From: an uncultured Clostridia bacterium
Lineage (GTDB): Bacteria > Bacillota > Clostridia > Christensenellales > Borkfalkiaceae
NCBI GenBank assembly: GCA_945638575.1
Contig: CALZDP010000003.1
Span: forward strand, 41,429-105,428
Reading direction: 5' to 3'
DNA: 64,000 nucleotides
Shown: piece by piece, positions 1-10,093 of the stretch
Layout of the letters: each line of letters begins with the position of its first letter
Numbering within the stretch: position 1 is the stretch's first letter
Notes under the pieces: model-generated
Databases searched by the model: none
What the model saw: the letters and a program-made list of their open reading frames with translations, nothing else
Told to the model about the DNA's origin: nothing
Program-made: the position numbers and the translations under genes

Positions 1-846
1 AAGTCCGAGTTCCACGCCCATATCCAAAATACAGCCGGCTTGTGAAATACCTTTGCCGTAAATTACGTCGAATTCCGCAGTCTTAAACGGAGGGGCAAGT
101 TTATTTTTTACGATTTTTGCTTTCGTTCTGTTACCGATAATACCTGTCGCGTCTTTTAAAGCGTCTGCCTTTCTTACGTCGATACGAACGCTTGCGTAGA
201 ACTTAAGCGCCTTACCGCCGGTAGTGGTTTCGGGGTTACCGAACATAACGCCGATTTTTTCACGAAGTTGGTTAATAAAAATCAAGCAAGTATTGGTTTT
301 GTTTATAACGGGGGTAAGTTTGCGCAATGCTTTGGACATAAGTCTTGCCTGCATACCGACTGCGCTGTCGTCCATCTCGCCTTCGATTTCCGCCTTGGGC
401 GTAAGCGCCGCAACCGAGTCTATAACGATAAGGTCGATTGCAGAACTTTCCACAAGCATTTCCGCAATATTTAAAGCCTGTTCACCGCAGTCCGGCTGAG
501 AAATGTAAAGTTTGTCAAGGTCAACGCCCAACTTTTGAGCGTAAATAGGATCGAGCGCGTGTTCGGCGTCTATAAAGGCCGCAATACCGCCGGCTTTTTG
601 GGCTTCGGCAATGGCGTGAAGCGCAAGCGTAGTTTTACCGGAGGATTCCGGACCGTAAATTTCAACCACTCTGCCGCGCGGAAGTCCGCCGATACCGAGT
701 GCAACGTCAAGCGCGATACATCCGGTGGAAATAGTATCTATCCCCTGTGCGGCAACGTTTTGATCGAGTGTCATAATAGCACCCTTGCCATATTCTTTTT
801 CGATTTCGTGAACCACTTTCTCAAGTGCTTTCAATTTGTCTTCCAT
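1..846 (-). CDS. recA: Recombinase RecA (3' end truncated by window edge)
   Basis: Reverse translation from ATG at 846 gives [27 protein letters not shown]...[20 protein letters not shown]...; Walker A GPESSGKT; RecA family. Not in ORF track because it is open-ended. Confidence 0.97.
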   Translation of the reverse strand, partial: MEDKLKALEKVVHEIEKEYGKGAIMTLDQNVAAQGIDTISTGCIALDVALGIGGLPRGRVVEIYGPESSGKTTLALHAIAEAQKAGGIAAFIDAEHALDPIYAQKLGVDLDKLYISQPDCGEQALNIAEMLVESSAIDLIVIDSVAALTPKAEIEGEMDDSAVGMQARLMSKALRKLTPVINKTNTCLIFINQLREKIGVMFGNPETTTGGKALKFYASVRIDVRKADALKDATGIIGNRTKAKIVKNKLAPPFKTAEFDVIYGKGISQAGCILDMGVELGL

Positions 847-937
847 GATTCCTCCGTATATAAAAGATTTATTTTTTACAGTGTAATTATTTTGCGACTG
901 TTTTAGACAATAAAAAATCACAAACCATCTAAAAAAA

Positions 938-2002
938 TCACAAACTATCTAAGTTTTCGACCGTCTTAATCGCCAAAAAAATGGCGGTGTTGGCGGCTTT
1001 TTCTATATTTTCGTTACGTTTACCCGAAAAACGGTATTTGTAAACTTGAATTTTTTGTTCTGTGCCGATGCCGATATAACATAAACCGTCGTCTGCGGAC
1101 GGATGCGCGTCGGAACCTGCGTAACCGGTAATCGAGATTGCCAAAGTACAGTTTTTTTGACTTAAAAGCCCTTTTGCCATTTCGTAAGCGACTTCTTCGG
1201 AAACCACCGTGTGCGCCATAACCGTACTGTGATTTACGTTTAAACGCCTTTCCTTTGCTAAGGTGTCGTAAGTTACCAAAGACTCGTAAAACACGTCGCT
1301 TGCGCCGTCTACGGAAACGATTTTAGCGGCGATTTTACCGCCGGTCATGGATTCAGCCGTACACACTTTTTGCTTTCTTAATTTTACCACGTCGTAAAAG
1401 CGTCGCGCCAAACTAACGTCGTCTTCGGCATAAATATGGTTTTTAAGGGATTTTATAACCCCCCTTACCGCCTTGTCCACCTGTTTTTTCGGCGCGGTAT
1501 CGTCGTACACAAGACTTACTTTTAAGTCGCCGAAAGTTTCGCAGACGTTAAAATACACGCAAGGGATTTCTTCTGTGATTTTAGCGGTAACTTCTTCGAC
1601 GTCTTCCGTTTTAACGCCGTAAAGTTTAAAGGTAAGTTTTTCAAAAGAAACTTTAAATCTGTTTTCCAAAGCCCTTTCAAAATTTTCGCGGTAGCCTTCC
1701 TTATAGTCGTAAGGAACGACCGAAACCACCTTTTTATCGCCGTAAAAGCCTTCTTTATCGGGTACTAAGTTAAGTTTAGTAAGTACCGACGGCAAATAAA
1801 AACCCGAGCTGTCGCTTTTAAGCACAAACATTAGGTCGTATTCGTCGGAAAGCGCCCCTATAAGCCCGTTATCGTCATCTTTTGATAAAATTACGACCTT
1901 GTCTACGTAAACGGTATAATCGTTTAAAAAGTCTATAAAACCCCTTTCGTAGTCGTAATCATTATCCGTTCTTTTCCTAAACGAAAGAACAACGGTTTTC
2001 AT
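938..2002 (-). CDS. cinA: CinA-like protein with C-terminal NMN amidohydrolase domain (TAESMTGG) and divergent N-terminal domain
   Basis: C-terminal [23 protein letters not shown]...SITGYAGS; located between recA and pgsA as in many Firmicutes. Confidence 0.85.
   Translation of the reverse strand: MKTVVLSFRKRTDNDYDYERGFIDFLNDYTVYVDKVVILSKDDDNGLIGALSDEYDLMFVLKSDSSGFYLPSVLTKLNLVPDKEGFYGDKKVVSVVPYDYKEGYRENFERALENRFKVSFEKLTFKLYGVKTEDVEEVTAKITEEIPCVYFNVCETFGDLKVSLVYDDTAPKKQVDKAVRGVIKSLKNHIYAEDDVSLARRFYDVVKLRKQKVCTAESMTGGKIAAKIVSVDGASDVFYESLVTYDTLAKERRLNVNHSTVMAHTVVSEEVAYEMAKGLLSQKNCTLAISITGYAGSDAHPSADDGLCYIGIGTEQKIQVYKYRFSGKRNENIEKAANTAIFLAIKTVENLDSL
1849..1874 (+). repeat. CTATARG element (inside cinA)
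   Basis: AAGCGCCCCTATAAGCCCGTTATCG. Confidence 0.6.
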
Positions 2003-2616
2003 TTTCCGGCCTCCAAATCACCGCCGTAAACAGCCATGTAATGAATACCCGATACCACAGTCATTATTACCGCTAAGCCGAAAAGGGCAAAACCGATATA
2101 TAAAATTACGCTGTGCCAAACTGCGGATAAATTGGTAAACTGCGAACTTATCGTTCCGTTTGTACCGAGTTCGCCTGCCAAAAGGAAGAAAATTATGGAT
2201 ACGTCCTGTAAAATGGTTTTTACTTTACCGAGTTTGTCGGCAGCCATTACAACGCCTTTCGCCGCCGTAACCATTCTTAAACAGGAAACTAAAATTTCTC
2301 TTGCCAAAATAAGGGAAACGCAGACGCCGCCTACGAAAGTCGGCAGTACGCCGCCCGTTAAAAGTCCGCCGTCGAGAAGCAGAATAAGCGTAGTCAACAC
2401 CAAAACTTTATCGGCGCTGGAATCCAAAAATTTACCGAGGTCGGTAATTAAGTTATACTTTCTTGCGATGTGCCCGTCCAGAAAGTCGGTAAACGCCGCC
2501 AAACCAAATAGCGCGCAGGAAACAATATAGTGGAAGGGAAAGTTTACGTAAAAAGTAATCATTATTACGGGAATAAGAAGTAGCCTTATCACCGATAGTT
2601 TGTTAGGTAAGTTCAT
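1999..2616 (-). CDS. pgsA: CDP-diacylglycerol--glycerol-3-phosphate 3-phosphatidyltransferase
   Basis: MNLPNKLSVIRLLLIP; CDP-alcohol phosphatidyltransferase motif DFLDGHIARKYNLITDLGKFLDSSADK. Confidence 0.95.
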   Translation of the reverse strand: MNLPNKLSVIRLLLIPVIMITFYVNFPFHYIVSCALFGLAAFTDFLDGHIARKYNLITDLGKFLDSSADKVLVLTTLILLLDGGLLTGGVLPTFVGGVCVSLILAREILVSCLRMVTAAKGVVMAADKLGKVKTILQDVSIIFFLLAGELGTNGTISSQFTNLSAVWHSVILYIGFALFGLAVIMTVVSGIHYMAVYGGDLEAGK

Positions 2617-3922
2617 ACAATATTTCTCCTACAAGGTCCAAACCGCGTCTTTTGATAATTTTAACTTTATATTTTTTGCCTTGTTCAATCAAATTATCCC
2701 ATTTTAATATGACTTTTCCGTCTATATCGGGGGCGGAAAACCACGCCCTTCCGCAAAAGGCGGAAAAACCTTGGTCTAAGCCGTCCGATATCACGTTAAG
2801 TTCACGGCCTATAAAACCGTCCAAAATTTCTTTCATTATTTCGTTTTGGACTTTGTAAAGGTATTTGACTCTTTTTTTCTTTTCACGCGAAGGAAGTTGC
2901 CCGTCAAGATTATATGCCGGCGTGTCCTTTTCTCTGGAATAGGCAAAAAAGCCGGCATTGAAAAGTTTTGCTTTTTTTAAAAAGTCCGCTAAAACTTCGA
3001 CGTCATCTTGCGTTTCACCGGGGAAACCGGCAATAAAAGTGGAACGTATCGCAATACTCGGAACAGCGCTTTTAAGCCTGTTTATAAGCGCAAGGTTATC
3101 TTTATAACTACCCTTTCTGCCCATCCTTTTAAGTACGGCGTCCGAAGCGTGCTGCAGGGGAATGTCTATGTATTTTAAAAGTTTATCGTTATTTTTAAAC
3201 TCATCGATAAGTTCGTCGGTAACAAGTTCGGGATAGCAGTATAAAAGGCGGATTTTTTTAATGTTTTCAAGTTCGGACAGTTTGCGGATAAGTTGGCAAA
3301 TCATAGGCTTGCCGTAAAGGTCCATACCGTATTTTGCGGTGTCTTGCGCTACCAAAATAAGTTCTTCCGTGTCCGAAAGCGATTTTGCCTCATCTAACAA
3401 GTACTCTATTTTTTCCGACTTAAAGGCTCCGCGAATCTTTGGTATAAGGCAGTAAGTGCAGTGATTATTACAGCCGTCCGCTATCTTTAAATAAGCGTAA
3501 TGGTCGGGCGTTGTCAAATATCTTCGGCACTTTAAAACTTCGCCTTTGCCGACGTAACTTACGCGTAAACCTGCGTATAGGTCGGTTATCAGCCTTTTTA
3601 GAAGGCTTCCGTCGAAAGTTCCCAAAAAGCCGTCGACCTCCGGAAGCGCCTCAAAAATTTCATCGATAAACTTTTGAGGCAAACAACCGGTCATGATAAT
3701 TTTTTCGAGATTTCTTTCTTTATACGGAAGATAAGAAAACACCGTTTCGATGGATTCTTTTCTTGCGGACTCTAAAAAAGCGCAGGTATTGATTATTAAA
3801 ATCTGTGTTTTTTCGATGTCGTTGGTAATTTCGTAATCGTCAGATAAAAAGCCCAAAAGCCTTTCGCTGTCCGCTCGGTTTTTATCACACCCGAGCGAAA
3901 TTATTCCGACTTTCTTTTTCAT
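2603..3922 (-). CDS. rimO: Ribosomal protein S12 methylthiotransferase RimO (start at internal ATG preferred)
   Basis: MKKKVGIISLGCDKNRADSE, radical SAM CNNHCTYCLIPKIRG; AAAAGGAT RBS upstream of 3922; ORF extends to 3952. Confidence 0.95.
   Translation of the reverse strand: MKKKVGIISLGCDKNRADSERLLGFLSDDYEITNDIEKTQILIINTCAFLESARKESIETVFSYLPYKERNLEKIIMTGCLPQKFIDEIFEALPEVDGFLGTFDGSLLKRLITDLYAGLRVSYVGKGEVLKCRRYLTTPDHYAYLKIADGCNNHCTYCLIPKIRGAFKSEKIEYLLDEAKSLSDTEELILVAQDTAKYGMDLYGKPMICQLIRKLSELENIKKIRLLYCYPELVTDELIDEFKNNDKLLKYIDIPLQHASDAVLKRMGRKGSYKDNLALINRLKSAVPSIAIRSTFIAGFPGETQDDVEVLADFLKKAKLFNAGFFAYSREKDTPAYNLDGQLPSREKKKRVKYLYKVQNEIMKEILDGFIGRELNVISDGLDQGFSAFCGRAWFSAPDIDGKVILKWDNLIEQGKKYKVKIIKRRGLDLVGEILYELT
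3567..3590 (+). repeat. CTATARG element (inside rimO)
   Basis: AACCTGCGTATAGGTCGGTTATC. Confidence 0.5.
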
Positions 3923-4015
3923 GGTAAATCCTTTTTGGCAAATTTTCGCCAAGCAAGTTTTATTTGGTAGTAACTTCGTTTGTTGCGACTGTATTCGGGT
4001 GCGGCGACATTCGGG

Positions 4016-7000
4016 TTATTTTGTAATATCCTCGTTAAACGGTTCGCCGAAAACCTGTTCGTAAGTAGGTTTGTCAATGCGGATTTCACGCTGTTTGTTG
4101 TCGGTAACGCAGGAAATAAATCCCTGACTTTCCATCCAATCGATTATGCGCGCCGCTTTATTGTAACCTATGCCGAGTTTGGTTTGCAACATTGATTTTG
4201 AAGTGGTTTTTTGTGTAATTACAGCCCTTACCGCCCGACGGTAGATTACCGGCATATCGGCAGGGTTACCTGTTTCGCCGAGGTCCATGGACATCTGCTC
4301 GTGATCGCGGTCGCCGCTTTGCGTTTGACCGAAGGTTTTAGCCATCTTTTGCACGTACTCAAACATCTTCTTGTCGTAATAGCAAGTGTTGTTTTGAATA
4401 ATATATGAAACAACATTGACTATTTCTTCATCGCTAAGGTACGCGCCTTGAGCCCTTTCCATAGGTCCGCCGATTTTGTAAAGCAAATCGCCCTTGCCGA
4501 GCAATTTTTCCGCGCCGGCTTCGCCCAAAACTACCTGAGAGTTGGTGTAATCCGCCGTTTGGAAACAAATACGCGCAGGGAAGTTGTTTTTAATAGTGCC
4601 GTCGATTACGTCGGTAGTAGGTCTTTGCGTGGCAAAGATGAGAGATATGCCTGCCGCCCTTGCAAGTTGAGCAAGCCTTTGAATACTTGCTTCGATATCC
4701 TTTTTGGCAAGTTCGTTTTGAGACATTAGGTCGGCGAACTCGTCAATCAAAACTATAATGTAAGGAAGTTTTTTGGTTACCCTTTTATCTATCGCCTGAT
4801 TATAAGCGGATATCTTTTTAACCCTCGCGTTGGAAAACAAAGTGTATCTTCTGTCCATTTCCGTAACGATGCTTCTTAAAAGCGCCGCCGCCTCATCCGC
4901 CTTAGTTATAATCTTGTTAAACATAAGATGGGGTACGCCTTGGAAATTAACGAATTCAAGTTGTTTGGGGTCGACTATTACTATTCTTAAATCCTGCGGA
5001 GAATAGGTATAAAGAAGGGTTACCAACATGGAATTTAAAAATACCGATTTACCTGTACCCGTTGCGCCTGCCACCAAAAGGTGGGGCATTTCGGTAAGGT
5101 CTTTAAAAATAGGTTCGCCCATAACGTTTTTACCGATGGGGATAAAAATGTCGCCCGGTACGATTTTTCTAAACTGCGGTGAAGCAATCATTTCTTTAAG
5201 CGCTACGTTTGTACGAACGCCGTTAGGCACTTCTATACCCACCCTTGAAGTTCCGGGTATCGGGGCGATTATTCGGATTTCACCCTTGGCGTGCAACCAA
5301 ACGGCTATATCCGCTTGGTTTTGGCTGAAACTTTTTACCGAAGTATCGATGGGCATGCTGTACTCGAAACGGGTGGTCGACATACCGAAAACTATATCTT
5401 CCAAAGTGATTTTTACACCGCGCTTTTCAAAGTTTGCCTGCACAAGTTCGGCAAGCCCCCTTAACCGCTCTCTTTCTTTAAACACCTTGTTTTGGTCGAC
5501 TACCACGCTGTTTAAAAGGTCCAAATTGGGCTTTACGTAACGGTAATTTATAGGCATTTCCTCAATGGAATAATAGCCTTCGTTAGGATCAAATTCATTT
5601 GTTGAAGGCGCTTCGTAAGAGAAATCGGCTGCGTTTGTATCCGAGCCGTAAGGCGCGCTTGGCTCTTGGTATTCGAAAGTCGCTGTAGTCGAAGGTGCGG
5701 TTCTTGCGCTTCTTTCACCGTTACCGACAAAAGTCTTATTATCTGTAACGCTTCTGTCCGTAACGCTTCTCGTTGCACGTCCGCCGAAGCCGACCGACCT
5801 TTCATCGTTATCGGCAATATCGTCGTTTGCAATATCATCGGCTTTGTTGAAATCGGGTACGTTAGATTTGGTTAATTCCCTTTCGGAGTCAAAAACGCGC
5901 TCTTTATGGCTAAATCCGCCGCGTTCTGCATTAGAAAAGTCATCTTTACTGCCGGCAAAAATATCATCGGCTTCCGACGAACGGATTGAATCTTCCGCTG
6001 TCTGTTGTTTGCCTCGGCTTACGCCCAACCTGTCCTCTATATCCCTATTAAAACCGCCCGATCTATCGGCGCTTTGACTTCCGCCCCTTGCGAAACTTCT
6101 TTCAACGCCTTGACTGACGCTTCCGCCAAAACCGTTTCCGCTAATGCCGTTTCCGCCCCTTTGTGAGGAAGCCCTGCCGAAATTTCTTTCAAGGTCGGTG
6201 TCCGCAGAGCCTCTTTCGGAAAAACTATCGGAACCCGACGGAGATTCGCGCCTGTCGAAAAGTCCGCCCCGAGGATCGCGCGCGCTTCTTGCGCCTGTTT
6301 GGGCTTCTCCGCCCGAATGGTTACCGGTCGGGAAGGTGTAAACTGCACCGCTCAAAGCGAAATTATCGAAATCGGGAGCGTTTTCATGACGATCGTCCAC
6401 CTTTTGCGAAGGGTTAGTCGCCTTAGTCGGAGACTGACCTATGTCTTCCGGACGGAGAGGAGGAGGCGTCATAATGTATTCGGCTTCTTTACTCAAATTC
6501 TTTTTGTAACTGTCGCTGTAACTACTGTTGGCGCTAACCTTTCCGCCTTGATTTCTTGTGCCGAAGTTACCTGCCATAATATCTATTTGGCGACCTTCGC
6601 GCGCGTAATCGCGTTTGGTTTTCATTTTGAACTCTTCGTTCATAACGTAAAAAGGCAAACCGCTTGATTCGGAAGAAGAATCCTCGTCGGAAGAAACTTC
6701 CGCTTCGTCTACGTCTTTAGTATCCTTTTTGCCAACTTTTGCGGGTTTTTTAACATTTTTAAACAGTTTGACTATTTGTTTTCTGAATGCCGCGCAAAGC
6801 AAAATCACTATCGACAAAGAGAATAAAACGTAACAGCCTGCGCTTCCGATAATCGAACCAAGGGGATTGATTATAAGCATCGAGCAAGCGCCCAATAGAG
6901 TACAGTCGGTAAAATCGGCAGAGCCTTTGCCGTAACATAAGGAAAAATTTTGTTTGAAACTTAAAGCCCTGTCGTAGGATAATGCCGTTTGTACTATTGC

Positions 7001-7384
7001 CATTACCAAAAAGGCACATATCAAAAGGTAAGTAACTATTCTTCTTGCGTCGTCCGAAAGGACTGAACGGTCAAACAACAACCTTAGTCCCAAAAGGACG
7101 ATTAAGCCTATGACGGCAAATGAAAAATAGCCGAAAAGCCCAAGGAAAAACCCACGAACGGATGCGCCGATCGTGTAAAAAATAACGTCACCGGTTATTA
7201 AACACAGTAAAGACAGCAAGGAAAACAGAAGTAATCCCATGCCTATGCTTACTTTTGCAAAACCGCCTTTTTCATTTTTATTGCTTTTTACGCCCTTGCT
7301 CAACTTTCCGAACCCCACGCAACAATATATTTTGTTAGTATAAAGTATAACATAGTTTAATAAAAAATTAAAGCATTTTGGCAA
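4016..7384 (-). CDS. ftsK: DNA translocase FtsK/SpoIIIE; start codon uncertain, probably internal (about 7300)
   Basis: N-terminal TM segments, long low-complexity linker, motor PHLLVAGATGTGKSVFLNSMLVTLLY, C-terminal gamma winged helix TTSKSMLQTKLGIGYNKAARIIDWMESQG. Confidence 0.95.
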   Translation of the reverse strand: MPKCFNFLLNYVILYTNKIYCCVGFGKLSKGVKSNKNEKGGFAKVSIGMGLLLFSLLSLLCLITGDVIFYTIGASVRGFFLGLFGYFSFAVIGLIVLLGLRLLFDRSVLSDDARRIVTYLLICAFLVMAIVQTALSYDRALSFKQNFSLCYGKGSADFTDCTLLGACSMLIINPLGSIIGSAGCYVLFSLSIVILLCAAFRKQIVKLFKNVKKPAKVGKKDTKDVDEAEVSSDEDSSSESSGLPFYVMNEEFKMKTKRDYAREGRQIDIMAGNFGTRNQGGKVSANSSYSDSYKKNLSKEAEYIMTPPPLRPEDIGQSPTKATNPSQKVDDRHENAPDFDNFALSGAVYTFPTGNHSGGEAQTGARSARDPRGGLFDRRESPSGSDSFSERGSADTDLERNFGRASSQRGGNGISGNGFGGSVSQGVERSFARGGSQSADRSGGFNRDIEDRLGVSRGKQQTAEDSIRSSEADDIFAGSKDDFSNAERGGFSHKERVFDSERELTKSNVPDFNKADDIANDDIADNDERSVGFGGRATRSVTDRSVTDNKTFVGNGERSARTAPSTTATFEYQEPSAPYGSDTNAADFSYEAPSTNEFDPNEGYYSIEEMPINYRYVKPNLDLLNSVVVDQNKVFKERERLRGLAELVQANFEKRGVKITLEDIVFGMSTTRFEYSMPIDTSVKSFSQNQADIAVWLHAKGEIRIIAPIPGTSRVGIEVPNGVRTNVALKEMIASPQFRKIVPGDIFIPIGKNVMGEPIFKDLTEMPHLLVAGATGTGKSVFLNSMLVTLLYTYSPQDLRIVIVDPKQLEFVNFQGVPHLMFNKIITKADEAAALLRSIVTEMDRRYTLFSNARVKKISAYNQAIDKRVTKKLPYIIVLIDEFADLMSQNELAKKDIEASIQRLAQLARAAGISLIFATQRPTTDVIDGTIKNNFPARICFQTADYTNSQVVLGEAGAEKLLGKGDLLYKIGGPMERAQGAYLSDEEIVNVVSYIIQNNTCYYDKKMFEYVQKMAKTFGQTQSGDRDHEQMSMDLGETGNPADMPVIYRRAVRAVITQKTTSKSMLQTKLGIGYNKAARIIDWMESQGFISCVTDNKQREIRIDKPTYEQVFGEPFNEDITK

Positions 7385-7545
7385 TTATTTTTTCTTTGAC
7401 AAGGTGAATTTTTTGTGTGCAACCATTATTAGATAAAATTCGACTTTTCTCTTTTCCGCTTTTCCCCTTTTTGGCTTTTTATTACCTGCTTTTAATCCTT
7501 TGATAAAAACACGTCTTAAATAAGAAAATTTTTGCACGAAAAAAG

Positions 7546-7574
7546 GCAGACTTTTTTACAAAAGTCCGCCTATA
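7546..7574 (-). terminator. Rho-independent terminator of acpP
   Basis: Minus strand GGCGGACTTTTGTAAAAAAGTCTGCCTTTTTT just after the acpP stop. Confidence 0.7.
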
Positions 7575-7585
7575 AGTCCGTTAAA
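7557..7585 (+). repeat. CTATARG element (intergenic)
   Basis: AAAAGTCCGCCTATAAGTCCGTTAAACGG. Confidence 0.6.
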
Positions 7586-7597
7586 CGGTGATTTACA

Positions 7598-7819
7598 TTA
7601 GCCGTCAATAAGGTCGACAATGTCGCCGACAGTTACAAGGTTTTGCACTTTATCTTCATCGACGGTAACGCCGAATTCATCTTCCAGCGCCATGATAAGT
7701 TCCACGATATCAAGTGAGTCCGCACCTAAGTCGGCTATAACCTTGCTGTTTTTCGTAATAGTATTGCCGTCAATACCCAACTGTTCGGCAATTATTTCTT
7801 TAACCTTGTCAAAAGTCAT
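7598..7819 (-). CDS. acpP: Acyl carrier protein
   Basis: ADLGADSLDIVELIMALEDEFGV phosphopantetheine site. Confidence 0.97.
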   Translation of the reverse strand: MTFDKVKEIIAEQLGIDGNTITKNSKVIADLGADSLDIVELIMALEDEFGVTVDEDKVQNLVTVGDIVDLIDG

Positions 7820-7871
7820 AAGTAATACCTCCTAATAGATATTTTGATTGTAACAGATTTTTACCCTATTG

Positions 7872-10046
7872 TCAAGCGTTTTTCTTTTGTGAACGCATTG
7901 TAAGGGAAATACGGTTTCGTTTAACGTCAACCGACAGCACCGTAACGGTTACCACCTGACCGACTTTTAAAGCCTCGGAAGGATGTCTTATATAATTATC
8001 CGAGATTTCCGAAATATGCACCAAACCGTCCTGATGGACGCCGATATCGATAAATGCGCCGAAGTCCGTAACGTTACGAACGGTTCCCTTTATTTGCATA
8101 CCTGCAATAAGGTCTGCAATACTCATAATGTCTGAGCGGAGCATGGGCTTGGGAAGGGAATCACGCACGTCCCTGCCCGGTTTTAAAAGTTCGCTTAAAA
8201 TATCTTTCAAAGTAGGAACGCCCAATCCGCAAAGAGCGGCGGTTTTTTCCTCGCCGAACTGTTTGATTTTTTCGGAAAGTTCCGAAACTTTGCCAAGTTT
8301 AACGTCCTCGGGCGTATAGCCGAAAACTTCCAAAAGTTTGACGGTTGCTTTGTAACTTTCGGGGTGAACGCCGGTATTATCCAAAACGTTTTTGCCGTCC
8401 TGTATGCGCAAAAAACCTGCGCACTGTTCAAAAGCCTTTTCTCCAAGTTTAGGTACTTTTAAAAGTTCCTCTCTTGACGAAAACTTGCCGTTTTCCTCTC
8501 TGTATTTAACGATATTTTTTACTATTGCGCTGTTTAAGCCGGATACGTAAGACAAAAGCGAACTGCTTGCCGTGTTAAGATTAACGCCGACTTTGTTAAC
8601 GCAATCTTCCAAAACGCCCTTTAAAACTTCGTCAAGCCTTGCTTGAGGCATATCGTGTTGGTATTGACCTACGCCGATTGATTTTGGATCGATTTTGATA
8701 AGTTCCGCCAAAGGGTCTTGCAATCTTCTTGCGATAGATACAGCCGACCTTTCGGAAACGTCGTAATCGGGGAATTCTTCGGCGCCGAGTTTGGAAGCCG
8801 AGTATACCGAAGCGCCTGCTTCGCTTACCACGATATAACTTACTTTATGGTCGATAAGCGGATTTTTGATAAGGTCTGCGACAAAAATTTCCGATTCCTT
8901 TGAAGCAGTGCCGTTACCTATGGAGATGACGTCGACTTTGTACTTATTGATAAGTTTGATTAAAGCAGCGGTCGCTTCTTCCACCTTTGACTGCGGAGGA
9001 GTGGGGAAAACTACGGTTTTGTCCAACACCTTGCCCGTTTCGTCAACAACGGCGATTTTACAACCCGTTCTGTACGCGGGGTCGAAGCCCATTGTAACTA
9101 CGTCTTTTATAGGCGGTTGCATGAGTAACGGTTGAAGATTGACTTCAAACATCTTGATTGCCTGCTCGTCCGCAGAATCGGTTAAACTGTTTCTTATTTC
9201 ACGCTCGATGGACGGATAGATAAGTCTGTCATAACTGTCGCAAACGGCGGCTTTTACAAGTTCTGTGGAAATACTGTTCTCTTTTACGAAGGTGGCTTGA
9301 CAAACCCTATAAGCAAAATCCTTGTCAACGGCTACTTTAACGCGTAAAAAACCTTCTTTTTCACCTCGGTTAAGCGCCAAAACGCGGTGGCTTTTTATTT
9401 CGGAAACGGCTTCGTGATAATCGGCGTACATTTCGTAGACGGAAGCCCCTTCTTCTTCGGGTTTAAGAAGTTTAGAGGAAATTTCGCCGTTTCTCATAAA
9501 GATGCGGCGCAACTTTTTGCGAAGTTCCGCGTCGTCGGAAACCCTTTCGGCAATAATGTCCTGCGCGCCTTGTAAGGCTTCTTTTTCCGACTTGACTTCC
9601 TTTTCTTCGGAAAGGTAAGGCTTTGCCAAATCTTCCAAAGTTCCCGTTTTGATATCTTGCGCCTGCAAAATATCCGCCAAAGGTTCCAACCCCTTTGCGA
9701 TAGCAACGGTAGCGCGAGTTTTTTTCTTTTGTTTGTAAGGTCTGTAAATATCTTCGACTTCGGTAAGGGTTTCTGCTTTAAATAGGCTTTCGGCAATTTC
9801 TTCGGTAAGTTTGCCTTGCTCTTCGATTGCCGATTTAACGTCTTCTTTGCGTTTTTCAAGGTTTCTTAAATAAGTAAGTCTGTCGTTAAGTTCCCTTAAA
9901 ACCTGATCGTCGATATGTCCTGTAAGTTCCTTACGGTAACGCGCTATAAAAGGAATGGTGTTATCTGCGTCTAAAAGTTCGACTATGTTTTTTACGTGGT
10001 CCAAGCGCAGATTAAACTCGCTTGTGATTCTTTCAAGTATGTCCAT
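7872..10046 (-). CDS. tex: Tex-family RNA-binding transcription accessory protein
   Basis: VTMGFDPAYRTGCKIAVVD YqgF-like domain, HhH region VGVNLNTASSSLLSYVSGLN, C-terminal S1 domain. Confidence 0.95.
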   Translation of the reverse strand: MDILERITSEFNLRLDHVKNIVELLDADNTIPFIARYRKELTGHIDDQVLRELNDRLTYLRNLEKRKEDVKSAIEEQGKLTEEIAESLFKAETLTEVEDIYRPYKQKKKTRATVAIAKGLEPLADILQAQDIKTGTLEDLAKPYLSEEKEVKSEKEALQGAQDIIAERVSDDAELRKKLRRIFMRNGEISSKLLKPEEEGASVYEMYADYHEAVSEIKSHRVLALNRGEKEGFLRVKVAVDKDFAYRVCQATFVKENSISTELVKAAVCDSYDRLIYPSIEREIRNSLTDSADEQAIKMFEVNLQPLLMQPPIKDVVTMGFDPAYRTGCKIAVVDETGKVLDKTVVFPTPPQSKVEEATAALIKLINKYKVDVISIGNGTASKESEIFVADLIKNPLIDHKVSYIVVSEAGASVYSASKLGAEEFPDYDVSERSAVSIARRLQDPLAELIKIDPKSIGVGQYQHDMPQARLDEVLKGVLEDCVNKVGVNLNTASSSLLSYVSGLNSAIVKNIVKYREENGKFSSREELLKVPKLGEKAFEQCAGFLRIQDGKNVLDNTGVHPESYKATVKLLEVFGYTPEDVKLGKVSELSEKIKQFGEEKTAALCGLGVPTLKDILSELLKPGRDVRDSLPKPMLRSDIMSIADLIAGMQIKGTVRNVTDFGAFIDIGVHQDGLVHISEISDNYIRHPSEALKVGQVVTVTVLSVDVKRNRISLTMRSQKKNA

Positions 10047-10067
10047 TGTTTATCTCCAAAATATTAT

Positions 10068-10093
10068 AAAAGTTGGGCTATAAGCCGATTATC
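10068..10093 (+). repeat. CTATARG element (intergenic)
   Basis: AAAAGTTGGGCTATAAGCCGATTATC. Confidence 0.7.

Noticed and set aside
224-906. Plus-strand ORFs over the first 0.9 kb
   Set aside because: Antisense to recA, which explains the region completely.
5548-6667. Multiple overlapping antisense/alternate-frame ORFs within ftsK (e.g. 5548..5838, 6037..6348, 6299..6667)
   Set aside because: They lie inside the ftsK frame, in its repetitive linker, lack RBSs and have no recognisable domains.
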